64,000 nucleotides of DNA from an uncultured Mesorhizobium sp. (GCA_937958475.1 CALFXR010000201.1:1-64000); one strand, 5' to 3'; numbered from the stretch's first letter, positions 25,290 through 33,302 are shown. Made by a program: numbers and translations. The notes: generated by a model from the letters alone, not told the origin.

Positions 25290-27779
25290 ATGAGCATCGC
25301 CAGAGCCGCCAAGCTGATCCTCACCCTGGTCGACAACGTTTCGAAGCCCGCCGGGGCCATCACCGCAGCACTGACCGGCGTCAACGCGGCGGTCGCGACC
25401 GCCGGGCGGATGACGATGTCGCCAGCTGCGGCGCTGACCAACACCGCTCGCAACTTCCGGCGCGCAGCCGGCGACTTCACGGTTGCCGGCGGCGCGGTCG
25501 CCATGGGGCTCGGGCTCGCCGGCAAGGCGATCTACGACATGGAGGATACACTCAACGAGATCGAGGGCCGCCGCTTCGGCAAGCGGGACGTCTTCAACCT
25601 GGCCAACGGCACGGAGATGACCCGCGAGGCGTTCCGCAAGAGCGTCACCGACCTGATCGCCGAGATCAACCGGACGTCGCCGCGGCACGCCGGCGAGATC
25701 GCCAAGGCCTACAACCAGCTCGTCCAGGCGGGTCTCACCCATGAGCAGGTGGAGGGCGTACTGCCGATCTCGATCGACTTCGCGATCGCCGGCAACTACG
25801 ACACCGAGGAAGCCGCCGACAAGCTGACGAACGTCATCACGGCGATGCGGCTGCCGATGGCCACCATGAAGGAGGCCAACGAGTCGGCGCTGCGCGCGGC
25901 CGACGTGATCTCCTACGCGGCGAACGAGACGAACTCGAGCGTCGAGCAGATGACCGAGGCGTTCAAGTACGCGGCGCCGTCGGCTTCGGCGCTTGGCGTC
26001 TCGGTCGAACAGCTGGCGGCGATGTTCCTCATTCAGGCGAAGCGCGGCATCAAGGCATCGGAAGCCGGCGTGTCCATCCGCGCGATGATGACGCGCATGG
26101 TGCGCCCGACCAAGATGGCCCGGGAAGCGCTCGGCCGCTACAACATCGACCTCGCCGACTACCTCGAGAAGTCGCAGGAGATCACGGCCGGCGACATCAC
26201 CAACGCCATGCAGTTCGGCGGTCTCGACGCCAAGGGCGCCGAGGCTGAAGTCCAGAAGATCCTCGACAGTTCGGCGAAGACGGGCGCGAAGGTGCAGCAG
26301 ATCACCGCTGCGATCATGAAAGCGGTCGGCGACCAGACGACCATGTCGGCCGACCAGATCTCGACCTCGGTCAATGAGATCCTGTTCGGCTTCGGCGAGT
26401 CGCTGGACATCGAGCGGCTGATCTCGGACATGCAGGCCGCCGGCATCGCCATGTCGGACTTCTTCCAGATCTTCGACGTGCGGCAGGGCGCCCGCACGCT
26501 GGCGCTCTTCGGCGACGACTTCTCCGCATGGGTTCGCAAGCTCGAGGAGAACGCCGCCTCCTTCGCCCAGGTGCTCCGCGAAACGCGCATGCAGGGCGTT
26601 GTCGGGGCAGTGGCGAGGTTGACCGCAGGCATGGTCGATCTCTTTCGGGCGGCCGCGGAATCCGGCGTTCTCGATACCGCCACCCGGGCCATCGAGAGCT
26701 TTGCAGCGGCCATGAACCGACTGAAGGATGTCAACCCGCGCATCCTGGAGATCGGCACCTATGGGCTGATGGCAACGGCCGCCATCGCACCGCTCGGCTT
26801 CGCCATGTCGGGCGTTGCGGCCGCGGCGGGTCTCATGGTCAACCCCCTGACGTGGGCGGCGGCAGCCTTGGGCTATCTCGCCTACATGAATTGGGACTCG
26901 CTCGTTGCCTTCGGCCAGGGCTTCAAGCTCGGTTTCCTCGACAATCTGGACCCGAATGTGCTGCCGAAGGTGGCCGGCTGGCTGACGGACATCAACACAG
27001 CACTTTCCGGGGACGGATGGGCGGAAACAGGCAACTGGTTCGGCGCCGGCGTGGCGAGGGAGATCAACGCCTTTGTCGCGTCCATCGAGAAGCTGAAGGC
27101 CGAAGTCCAGGCGCTGCGGGACTGGTGGAACGGAGAGGGCGAATCCCCGCTCCAGATCAAGCCCGCGGACAACGCGATGGGCGACTTCTGGCGCAACCTC
27201 GGCAAGATGAACACCGGCGAGTTCCTGAAGCACTACCTGGTTCCGGACGCCTGGAAACCCGAGGTGGCGGTCGACGAATACCTTGCGCAGACGCGCGCCG
27301 CCGGCGAACAGGTCTCTCGCGATCTGAGCGTGGTCGCCACGCCGATCGTGAACTCGTCCTCGATCGATGCGGCGATCGCCAAGTCGGCTACGCTGCGCCG
27401 GATGCTCGAAGGAATGGACTCGCTGGGGGGCAGATCCGCAAAGCCATCCGGCAACAGCGGCAGCGGCAACGGCGGCTTCGGCGGCCCCCGTGCCGAGGGT
27501 GGTCCGATCCGGCGGGGGCTCACCTATCTGGTCGGGGAGGAAGGGCCAGAGCTGTTCAGCGCCGGCGCCGACGGGTTCGTTACGCCGAACCATGCCATCG
27601 GCGCTGCCGGCTCTAAGCCGGCCGCAACGAATGTCGTCATGAACATCAGCAACCGTTTCGTCCTGAACGGCGGCGCCACAGAGAAGCAGGCGGCCGATAT
27701 CTTCCGCGAGCTGGAGCGGCAGCTCACCCGCTCGGCACAGATCATCTTCGGCAGCGGCAATACCTACGGCGAGGCATAG
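25290..27779 (+). CDS. Phage tail tape measure protein (TP901 type)
   Basis: It encodes 829 residues. The tape-measure core (TP901 family) is visible at about residues 60-400: MEDTLNEIEGRRFGKRD, PRHAGEIAKAYNQLVQAGLT, then SVEQMTEAFKYAAPSASALG and IQAKRGIKASEAGVSIRAMM. A hydrophobic stretch (about residues 490-530, LMATAAIAPLGFAMSGVAAA) follows, and the tail end has VGEEGPELFSAGADGFV, usual in these proteins. It sets tail length in long-tailed phages. No tail tube, sheath, baseplate or assembly chaperone gene is recognisable beside it, so a functional tail is unlikely. ATG 25290 has GGAAG upstream. Confidence 0.9.
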   Translation: MSIARAAKLILTLVDNVSKPAGAITAALTGVNAAVATAGRMTMSPAAALTNTARNFRRAAGDFTVAGGAVAMGLGLAGKAIYDMEDTLNEIEGRRFGKRDVFNLANGTEMTREAFRKSVTDLIAEINRTSPRHAGEIAKAYNQLVQAGLTHEQVEGVLPISIDFAIAGNYDTEEAADKLTNVITAMRLPMATMKEANESALRAADVISYAANETNSSVEQMTEAFKYAAPSASALGVSVEQLAAMFLIQAKRGIKASEAGVSIRAMMTRMVRPTKMAREALGRYNIDLADYLEKSQEITAGDITNAMQFGGLDAKGAEAEVQKILDSSAKTGAKVQQITAAIMKAVGDQTTMSADQISTSVNEILFGFGESLDIERLISDMQAAGIAMSDFFQIFDVRQGARTLALFGDDFSAWVRKLEENAASFAQVLRETRMQGVVGAVARLTAGMVDLFRAAAESGVLDTATRAIESFAAAMNRLKDVNPRILEIGTYGLMATAAIAPLGFAMSGVAAAAGLMVNPLTWAAAALGYLAYMNWDSLVAFGQGFKLGFLDNLDPNVLPKVAGWLTDINTALSGDGWAETGNWFGAGVAREINAFVASIEKLKAEVQALRDWWNGEGESPLQIKPADNAMGDFWRNLGKMNTGEFLKHYLVPDAWKPEVAVDEYLAQTRAAGEQVSRDLSVVATPIVNSSSIDAAIAKSATLRRMLEGMDSLGGRSAKPSGNSGSGNGGFGGPRAEGGPIRRGLTYLVGEEGPELFSAGADGFVTPNHAIGAAGSKPAATNVVMNISNRFVLNGGATEKQAADIFRELERQLTRSAQIIFGSGNTYGEA

Positions 27780-27914
27780 CGCCTCGCCAGCGGCCTTCCT
27801 AGGCCCGTGGGCGGGCGGCCCGCGCCCGATAGCGTCAGAGCGCCCCCAGCGCCAGCAGGACGGCCACAGCGGCCGCCGCGACCAGGATATCGGCGAGGAT
27901 GCGCGACGCACGCC
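27780..27914. other. Gap after tape measure gene
   Basis: There is no supported gene. The DNA is GC-rich with an imperfect hairpin near 27808-27826 that may end tape-measure transcription. The last 80 bases contain a minus-strand run coding for a hydrophobic peptide without a clear start. Confidence 0.3.
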
Positions 27915-28058
27915 CTATCGCAGCTCGCCGGTCTTCATGTCGCGCGCTTCCGGCGGGTGGATCGTGATGGTGCTTGATGTCGAGCTGCAGATGGCACACC
28001 GAAAGCGTCCAGCGAGATCCGCGGCGATGGCGCCGTGCTCACGGCCAAGGCGGCGACT
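27915..28058 (-). pseudogene. Truncated copy of the small Cys-pair protein gene
   Basis: On the minus strand this stretch codes for a tail (LGREHGAIAADLAGRFRCAI, then TITIHPPEARDMKTGELR) that closely matches the C-terminal 45 residues of the intact gene at 28689-28952. The N-terminal half with its two Cys and His is not present here, and similarity also continues some 40 bp past the stop in both copies. It is most simply a truncated duplicate. Confidence 0.55.
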
Positions 28059-28104
28059 CGTGCCGCACGCCGCCGGTCTTGAAACGATAAATGCCCCGAT
28101 GAGT

Positions 28105-28452
28105 TCATTCGGCCGGCGGGCCGTCGCTCCTGTCCTCGGAGGTTTCTCGCCTCGCCTCGAAATGCTCTCGCAGACTGACGATCTTGCCGGAGGATGGATC
28201 TTTCTGGACCAGGAACAGTCGTACACGCTCGGCGCCGCCGGCCGGAAGGCGGCTCGCAGGCGGTGTTCGCGGGGCGCGCGCGCCCGCCAGAATGTCGCTT
28301 AGTTCGCGAACCGCCGTTTGCAGAAGATAGGTGACCCTGTCGAACTTGTTTCGTTTCGCCCTGTCCCGAAGCGCCACCGCGCGGTCAAATAGCTCTTCGA
28401 TCGTGCGCCGCTCGGCTCTCCTGAGCGGCGGCATCTGCCCTTTCGCCGTCAT
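28105..28452 (-). CDS. Hypothetical protein
   Basis: It encodes 115 residues from ATG 28452, six bases after GGGAGG; another ATG two codons upstream is inside that site. The N-terminal part is helical and basic (PPLRRAERRTIEELFDRAVA, RNKFDRVTYLLQTAVRELSD), the tail Pro/Arg-rich with SLREHFEARRETSEDRSDGP. No known family. It is between the two copies of the Cys-pair gene. Function unknown. Confidence 0.55.
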   Translation of the reverse strand: MTAKGQMPPLRRAERRTIEELFDRAVALRDRAKRNKFDRVTYLLQTAVRELSDILAGARAPRTPPASRLPAGGAERVRLFLVQKDPSSGKIVSLREHFEARRETSEDRSDGPPAE

Positions 28453-28688
28453 GACCATCCTCCCTTCCATTCCCCGACCGCAAGGAGGCGGACAGGCAAG
28501 CGGACCGTCAACGGTGCGTTCGCGCCACATTAGCCAAAGCTGAAATAGAAAACCTCGCCGACCTTTCGGTCAGCGGGGCGACTGGAAAGGATCATCGGGC
28601 GAGCGACGTATGAGCTATCCGCTTGCCCCTTTGTGGCGGGTTGCCGCCGTAAAGAGGATGCCGTCGAGGAAGGCGCGGGACGTCCGTC

Positions 28689-28952
28689 CTATCGCTGCTC
28701 GCCCGTCTTCATGTCGCGCCTTCCCGGCGGGTGAATCGTGATTGTAGTCATTCTAGATCCGCAGCGAGCGCACCGAAATCGTCCGGCGAGATCGGCTGCC
28801 ATGGCGCCATGCTCGCGGCCAAGGCGCGCCGACAGAACCTCGAGGTCGGCCTGCGCATGGTGGTTGCAGCGCACGCCGGCCTGCGCGGCTTCGCAATGCA
28901 CCCAAAGACCGTAGCTGTCCGCCAGAAGATCACCGATTGTCCATCCTGACAT
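28689..28952 (-). CDS. Small Zn-ribbon-like protein
   Basis: It encodes 87 residues from ATG 28952. One half has VHCEAAQAGVRCNHHAQAD, the other FRCARCGSRMTTITIHPP; four Cys and the His pair could bind one zinc. Proteins with this layout (a first C-x7-C-x-H part, a DL..LA.R helix, then CxxC) are common hypothetical proteins in Rhizobiales. The family function is not known. A truncated copy lies 630 bp further left. The gene is divergent from the plus-strand gene at 29010, with 57 bp between starts. Confidence 0.65.
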   Translation of the reverse strand: MSGWTIGDLLADSYGLWVHCEAAQAGVRCNHHAQADLEVLSARLGREHGAMAADLAGRFRCARCGSRMTTITIHPPGRRDMKTGEQR

Positions 28953-29009
28953 TGGGTGCAATATTCTCCGTGTCGCGTTGTGCCACTCTTCTAGCAGAGG
29001 GAGTCGACC

Positions 29010-29306
29010 ATGCCCGACCGTTTCACCGATGACTTCGTGGTGGTGCTCGCCGGCACTTATATCGCCAGCCTTCAGCAAGCCATCGACTTGATCTCGACGA
29101 TGCAACCGATCCTCGCGCCAAAGGAGGTCGTTCAGGAGGCTGAGAGACAAGCCGATATTGCACTCATAACGAGCATACAAATCATTGCCCCCGTCGAGGA
29201 TATTGAACCTGGTGAACGGTTGGAACAAATCAAGGCAGTAGCCTCCACGCTTCCTGGCGGCGAGATTTTGGTCGCCATGAGGAAGTCACCGTCCGCCGAG
29301 AACTGA
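29010..29306 (+). CDS. Small hypothetical protein
   Basis: It encodes 98 residues; AGGGAG lies eight bases before the ATG. It is acidic, with FTDDFVVVLAGTYIASLQQA and a long helix region (APKEVVQEAERQADIALITS). No signal, membrane helix or known motif was found. It is followed by a perfect hairpin at 29326 and then the sulfotransferase gene. Confidence 0.55.
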   Translation: MPDRFTDDFVVVLAGTYIASLQQAIDLISTMQPILAPKEVVQEAERQADIALITSIQIIAPVEDIEPGERLEQIKAVASTLPGGEILVAMRKSPSAEN

Positions 29307-29325
29307 TTTCCAGGCGAGCCTTGGT

Positions 29326-29344
29326 TGCGGGGCGCGGCCCCGCA
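29326..29344 (+). terminator. Perfect hairpin between hypothetical and sulfotransferase genes
   Basis: An 8-bp stem TGCGGGGC/GCCCCGCA with a GCG loop, 20 bases after the stop of the preceding gene. No T-run follows, so it may work with Rho or only stabilise the mRNA end. Confidence 0.45.
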
Positions 29345-29362
29345 CGTCGCCCAGTATAGAAG

Positions 29363-30169
29363 ATGAGCTGTATACCGGTTGCAATAGGCGGCGTCAGCGG
29401 CAGCGGCACCCGCGTGCTGGCGCGTTTGCTGAAGGAATGCGGCTACTACATCGGTTCCGATCTGAACGCCTCGGTGGACAATCTCTGGTTCGCGGCGCTG
29501 TTCGCCCGGCGCAGCGCCTTGGTCGATCAGCGAATGCCGGAGCTCGTTTCGGCGTTCCTGCACCGCATGGAGCATGGGCGACCGCCCGACGACATTTCGG
29601 ATGTTGCCGACATTGCCGCGACGGCGCGGTTCAACTGGACCCGCGAATGGATGCTGGAGCGGCTCGCCTCGTTCTGCACACCTGATCCCTCACCCCCCGC
29701 GCGCTGGGGATGGAAGGCTCCCAACACGCATACGGTCGTCGACCATTTTCTTTCCGCCCATGCGCGCCTGCGATACATCCATCTGATGCGTCACGGTGTC
29801 GATATGGCGGTCAGCCGCCAGCAGATGCAGCTTCCGATCTGGGGCCCCGTCTTCCTCGACAGGCCGGTCGAGCAGACGCCGGCCGATTCCCTCGCCTATT
29901 GGTGCGCGGTTCACCGGCGCGCGAAGCGCCTGGCATCCCGCTTCTCCGATCGGGTGCTGATTGTCGATTTCGACCAACTCTGCGACCGTCCCGAACACGT
30001 CCTCGGACGCATTCTAACCTTCTGCGGTATCGATGATACTCCGGTGGCGCGGCTGGCGGGCTTGGTCCAGCCGCCCGATTCGAGGGGACGGTTTCGGCAG
30101 CATGATCCCGCCCAGTTCGCGCCCGAAGACCTGGACTACGTGGAGAGCCTTGGCTACGTGGTGCGCTAG
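29363..30169 (+). CDS. Sulfotransferase-family protein
   Basis: It encodes 268 residues. The PAPS 5'-phosphosulfate loop is IGGVSGSGTRVLARLL at the N-terminus, and the 3'-phosphate binding part is IHLMRHGVDMAVSRQQ near residue 140, followed by RVLIVDFDQLCDRPEHVLGR. These are the hallmarks of the sulfotransferase family 1/3 fold; it would move a sulfuryl group from PAPS to a sugar or other hydroxyl. In rhizobia such enzymes act on surface glycans or Nod factors, but the acceptor here is unknown. It stands as cargo in the element, without PAPS-synthesis genes beside it. Confidence 0.78.
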   Translation: MSCIPVAIGGVSGSGTRVLARLLKECGYYIGSDLNASVDNLWFAALFARRSALVDQRMPELVSAFLHRMEHGRPPDDISDVADIAATARFNWTREWMLERLASFCTPDPSPPARWGWKAPNTHTVVDHFLSAHARLRYIHLMRHGVDMAVSRQQMQLPIWGPVFLDRPVEQTPADSLAYWCAVHRRAKRLASRFSDRVLIVDFDQLCDRPEHVLGRILTFCGIDDTPVARLAGLVQPPDSRGRFRQHDPAQFAPEDLDYVESLGYVVR

Positions 30170-30306
30170 CCTAGGACATACGCCAGAGCAGCCGTGGGCC
30201 GACTGTCGATCGGGGCGCGGACGGCAGGTAGGCTCGCAACGCGCTTCGGCATAGAACGGCACGTTCCCATTTGCCATTGCCCGCCGGCCGCGCCATCTTC
30301 CCGCTC

Positions 30307-30963
30307 ATGTGCAACCTCTACAACGTCACTACGACGCAGGCCGCGATGCTCGAATGGTCGCGGGCGCTACGCGACCAGCTCGGCAACCTCGAGCCCTCGC
30401 TCGACATCTATCCGAACTACCCCGCTCCGGTCGTGCGCAACGCGCCGGACGGCGTGCGCGAGCTGGTCATGCCGAAATGGGGCATGCCGTCGCCGCCGGC
30501 TTATGTGAAGGGCGCCGACCGCGGCGTGACCAACATCCGCAACGTCGCCTCGCCGCACTGGCGGCGATGGCTGAAGTCGGAAAGCCGCTGCGTCGTCGCC
30601 GCCACATCCTTCGCTGAGCCGAGTCCGACGAAGGACGAGGACGGCCGCACACCGAACGTCTGGTTTGCGCTCGACGAAGCCCGGCCGCTATTTTTCTTCG
30701 CCGGGGTCTGGACGGTCTGGTCCGGCGTCCGAAAGGTGAAGGACGGGCCGGGAATTTTCGAGCTGTTCGGCTTCCTGACGACCGAACCGAACGCAGTCGT
30801 CGCGCCGGTCCACAAGAAGGCGATGCCGGTCATTCTGACCACAGCCGATGAGGTCGACACATGGTTGACCGCACCATGGGAAGAAGCGAAGGCGCTGCAA
30901 AGGCCGTTGCCGGATGATCAGCTCGTCGTCGTTTCCGCGCCCGATCGCACCGGGAACGTCTAG
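30307..30963 (+). CDS. SRAP-family (YedK/HMCES) abasic-site protein
   Basis: It encodes 218 residues; ATG 30307 is used because it places Cys at position 2, the family's catalytic thiol that bonds to abasic sites in single-stranded DNA. Other family residues can be placed as N76 (GVTNIRNVAS), E104 (VAATSFAEPSP) and H169 (VVAPVHKKAMPVIL). The usual N-A-R-x-E motif is altered to N-I-R-N, so this is a divergent member. It would protect abasic DNA during replication. Carried in the element as cargo; it may help element or host DNA during stress. Confidence 0.85.
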   Translation: MCNLYNVTTTQAAMLEWSRALRDQLGNLEPSLDIYPNYPAPVVRNAPDGVRELVMPKWGMPSPPAYVKGADRGVTNIRNVASPHWRRWLKSESRCVVAATSFAEPSPTKDEDGRTPNVWFALDEARPLFFFAGVWTVWSGVRKVKDGPGIFELFGFLTTEPNAVVAPVHKKAMPVILTTADEVDTWLTAPWEEAKALQRPLPDDQLVVVSAPDRTGNV

Positions 30964-30987
30964 CGCGGGCAGCGCCGAGTCGATCGG

Positions 30988-31098
30988 CTACGAGGCGGCC
31001 AAGTACCATGCCGCGACGAGCGCTGCCGCGACGGCAACGCCAAGCCAGAAGGCCGCTCGGCTACGCCGCCTCATGTTGCGGATCCTCTCGTCGGTCAT
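30988..31098 (-). CDS. Very small membrane protein
   Basis: It encodes 36 residues (MTDERIRNMRRRSRAAFW then VAVAAALVAAWYLAAS): a basic N-terminus and one membrane helix ending at the C-terminus, an N-in, C-out layout. It starts 5 bp after the lipoprotein stop; an in-frame ATG five codons upstream would overlap that stop. There is no good ribosome site, so expression would rely on coupling. It could also be chance; its position after an element lipoprotein is the main support. Confidence 0.35.
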   Translation of the reverse strand: MTDERIRNMRRRSRAAFWLGVAVAAALVAAWYLAAS

Positions 31099-31103
31099 GA
31101 CGA

Positions 31104-31439
31104 TCAGGCGCATCCCTTGCGGAGGCGTTCGGCCTTGACGCCTTCGATCTTGCCCTTGGCGACGGCGACCTCGGTCTCCTTGTCGCCCCCCATGGCCGAG
31201 GTCATCGGCACGCCGACGAGGAAGACGCCGACGGCGTCGCCCATCACCGCTTCGTTCTGCTGCTTCGAAACAGCGGCGAGTTCGGTCTCGTTCTTGGCTT
31301 GCTCGGTGGCGAGGGCGGTACAGTCGAGTGCCGCATAGCTGCCGGTCGGAATGGACGCCGCGGCGATCTTCTCCGGCGGCGTCGCGCATGCGGCAAGCAA
31401 CACGGCTGAAACGCCTGCCGCGATCATCTTCGTCTTCAT
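31104..31439 (-). CDS. Small lipoprotein
   Basis: It encodes 111 residues with a clean lipobox (VSAVLLAACATPP, Cys near residue 18) and GGAGG before the start. After lipid attachment the mature part is helical (ATEQAKNETELAAVSKQQNE) with a Gly-rich stretch (GDAVGVFLVGVPMTSAMGGD) typical of a small lipoprotein family widespread in Rhizobiales chromosomes and prophages. Function unknown; a part in element-driven envelope change or lysis cannot be shown. Confidence 0.75.
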   Translation of the reverse strand: MKTKMIAAGVSAVLLAACATPPEKIAAASIPTGSYAALDCTALATEQAKNETELAAVSKQQNEAVMGDAVGVFLVGVPMTSAMGGDKETEVAVAKGKIEGVKAERLRKGCA

Positions 31440-31552
31440 TCGAGAGTCCTCCGCTACCCGGCTGGTCTCCTGTCACGAGTAGTCTCGGAACTCAAAGCTC
31501 AAGACAGGATGTACAAGAGCAGAGGGCAGTGCCGGGCAAGCGACTTCCCGAT

Positions 31553-31954
31553 CTAACGACGTCGCCCGTGCCAACCTCGCGGCAACACGGGCGTGTACAC
31601 CACCTGATCAGGAGTCATGCCCTTCTTCAGCCGCCAATAGAATACTGCCTCGCTGATACCCCTGGCTTCCGCGACGGGCCATGCGAGTTGGCCATCTGCG
31701 AGGAACGTCGACAGCTTGAGGGAGGGCCGCTGAGGAGGGGATTTTCGAGTGGGAGACGGGGCGGGATACGTGGCAGCCTTCTCGCCAGACCACCCAAGCT
31801 TGAGACGGCGGCAGAACACCCCGAGGCTCACCCCGTTCGCCTCAGCGACGGGCCATGCCAGGTCACCATTGTCCATCCTCACAGAGAACTGAGGAAACGG
31901 GTCCCCGTCGTGATTCATGAGCTCGCTCTCCATATGCCGTGCCGACGGACTCAT
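31553..31954 (-). CDS. Protein with two HTH-like tandem repeats
   Basis: It encodes 133 residues from ATG 31954, which overlaps the stop of the thermonuclease gene as ATGA; ATGs at 31933 and 31918 are alternatives. Residues 32-63 and 90-121 are two copies of the same unit: LAWPVAEANGVSLGVFCRRL and LAWPVAEARGISEAVFYWRL, each followed by K-x-G and a short tail. The pattern looks like a helix-turn-helix, so the protein could bind two half-sites of DNA. The linker is Pro/Ser/Arg-rich. No known family; translational coupling with an exported nuclease is odd. Confidence 0.6.
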   Translation of the reverse strand: MSPSARHMESELMNHDGDPFPQFSVRMDNGDLAWPVAEANGVSLGVFCRRLKLGWSGEKAATYPAPSPTRKSPPQRPSLKLSTFLADGQLAWPVAEARGISEAVFYWRLKKGMTPDQVVYTPVLPRGWHGRRR

Positions 31955-32427
31955 CGCACGCCCTTCCGCCACTCCCAAGGCTCGACGAACCGACCTTGCC
32001 ACATGCCGGCGCCCGTGCGGCGAGCTTCAGCCTGGTCCGCCGCATAGGCGCCGCGGCTGTACCTTGGCCAGTCGAGCGCATGGCCGTTGCGGACCATCCA
32101 TGCCGCCACGCTCTTGCCGTCGGCGCGGCTGCAGTCGCCGACGAAACGGCCGTAGCGGTCCCGCTCGACGAACCGGCACAACGTCGGCCTGGATTGGGCC
32201 AGGAAGCTGTCCAGGGCGTCTGCTGAAGCCTTTCCGCACCGATACTCCCGCCCGGCATTATCTTGGCACCGCTGACCACTCTCGGGCGCGTCTATGCCGT
32301 TGAACCGGATTCGCTCGCCGGCGATTTCGATCGTGTCGCCATCGACCACGGATGCGCGGCCGGTGATCGTCTGAGCTTGCGCAGCGGTGGCGAGCGCCAA
32401 GGCGAAGGAGAGGATCAGGAGTCGCAT
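31951..32427 (-). CDS. Exported thermonuclease-like protein (SNase family)
   Basis: It encodes 158 residues. A signal peptide (LLILSFALALATAAQAQ) precedes the staphylococcal nuclease fold: VVDGDTIEIAGERIRFNGID with A-P-E-S, then RFVERDRYGRFVGDCSR and a helix with MVRNGHALDWPRYSRG. Conserved Arg and Glu of the family site are present (RFNGIDAPES, ERDRYGR). Ca-dependent DNA/RNA cleavage in the periplasm is expected, maybe for nucleic acid uptake or barrier. It is common in rhizobial genomes and prophages; the next gene starts inside its stop. Confidence 0.85.
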   Translation of the reverse strand: MRLLILSFALALATAAQAQTITGRASVVDGDTIEIAGERIRFNGIDAPESGQRCQDNAGREYRCGKASADALDSFLAQSRPTLCRFVERDRYGRFVGDCSRADGKSVAAWMVRNGHALDWPRYSRGAYAADQAEARRTGAGMWQGRFVEPWEWRKGVR

Positions 32428-32554
32428 GCTGGCGAGCCTCCCTCATAGGGCTGCGGGTGTCTAGCGTGCTGCCGATCGAGTCAGCAGCCGGACCTCGCCG
32501 AAGGAACACCGCGGACAACACGCTATCGCTGAAGGACGCGGCCGCCGACTGCGA

Positions 32555-32878
32555 TCATGCCGCCTTCGACGCCTGGGCGGGAACAAGGCGCCGGACTTGC
32601 TCGGTCCGCAGATCCATGACGCGACGCGGTGTGCGGTCCAGTATGCCGCCGTCGAGCGGTCGCCCGTCGTCACCGGTCCGGATCAGCAACAGCCGGTCTA
32701 GGGCCGCCTGGCGCTCCTGCTTGGTCATGGCGGACCGGTTCGGGTAGGGCGACCGCGTGATGATGCCCAGCACCTGTTTCCGGCTCCTGGCGACCACCTT
32801 GCCAATCGTCGGCGCCGACATGCCGACCAGCCATAGCGCCCACACGGTGTAGAGAACCCATTCCGGGTGCCGTTCCAT
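32555..32878 (-). CDS. GcrA-like small regulator
   Basis: It encodes 107 residues from ATG 32878, preceded by GAAGGA. The N-terminal part EWVLYTVWALWLVGMSAPTI then GKVVARSRKQVLGIITRSPY is laid out like the N-terminal DNA-binding domain of GcrA, the cell-cycle sigma-70 partner of alphaproteobacteria, although the family's R-N-A-V-I-G-K is altered to R-K-Q-V-L-G-I. It may bind methylated or unmethylated promoter DNA and act on the host cycle or element genes; this is inference. Confidence 0.55.
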   Translation of the reverse strand: MERHPEWVLYTVWALWLVGMSAPTIGKVVARSRKQVLGIITRSPYPNRSAMTKQERQAALDRLLLIRTGDDGRPLDGGILDRTPRRVMDLRTEQVRRLVPAQASKAA

Positions 32879-32969
32879 CGGTCCGTTCCTTCGGTTGCCA
32901 GCTGTTGAACGGCGAGTCATGACCCGGCTAGAATCGCCACGCAACCGCCACCACGACGGAGATCCCGCG

Positions 32970-33302
32970 ATGCTCGACACGGCCCGCATGGTGAAGACGT
33001 GGATTGCCGCGCACGGCGGACCGAGGCGGTTCCCTCGCGGCGAGTCCACCGACTTCTTCGCCGTCCAGGTTTGGCTTCAGGAACGCGGCATCGGCCTCTC
33101 GTCCGTGAAGGGTTCGTTCTGGATCCGGCGAGGCGAAGGCGCACCGCGCCGGCAGGCGAAGTGGCGCGACGTGATCGCCCTGGTTGACCGGCTGAGGGTG
33201 GAAGAGGGGAGGGAGCCGATCGTGCGAAGTCGCGAAATGGATCGCGGTGGCGCCGCGCGGAGCCTGCCCGCGGCCGATCGGATGGCGGTGGTTCTGCTGT
33301 AG
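32970..33302 (+). CDS. Hypothetical protein at the right end
   Basis: It encodes 110 residues from ATG 32970 with GGAG nine bases upstream. It has MVKTWIAAHGGPRRFPRG, then VQVWLQERGIGLSSVKGSFW and IRRGEGAPRRQAKWRD, a basic pattern that could bind nucleic acid. No known family. It is the last gene before the right attachment site; its stop lies within a TGTAGATC repeat. Confidence 0.5.
   Translation: MLDTARMVKTWIAAHGGPRRFPRGESTDFFAVQVWLQERGIGLSSVKGSFWIRRGEGAPRRQAKWRDVIALVDRLRVEEGREPIVRSREMDRGGAARSLPAADRMAVVLL

Noticed and set aside
24840..27911. Minus-strand ORF of 1,023 codons
   Set aside because: It is antisense to the tape measure gene, with Arg/His/Asp-rich composition typical of shadows.
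30988..31439. Lipoprotein plus tiny membrane peptide as a spanin pair
   Set aside because: No endolysin or holin is nearby, and the lipoprotein resembles a widespread chromosomal family, so a lysis role is not supported.
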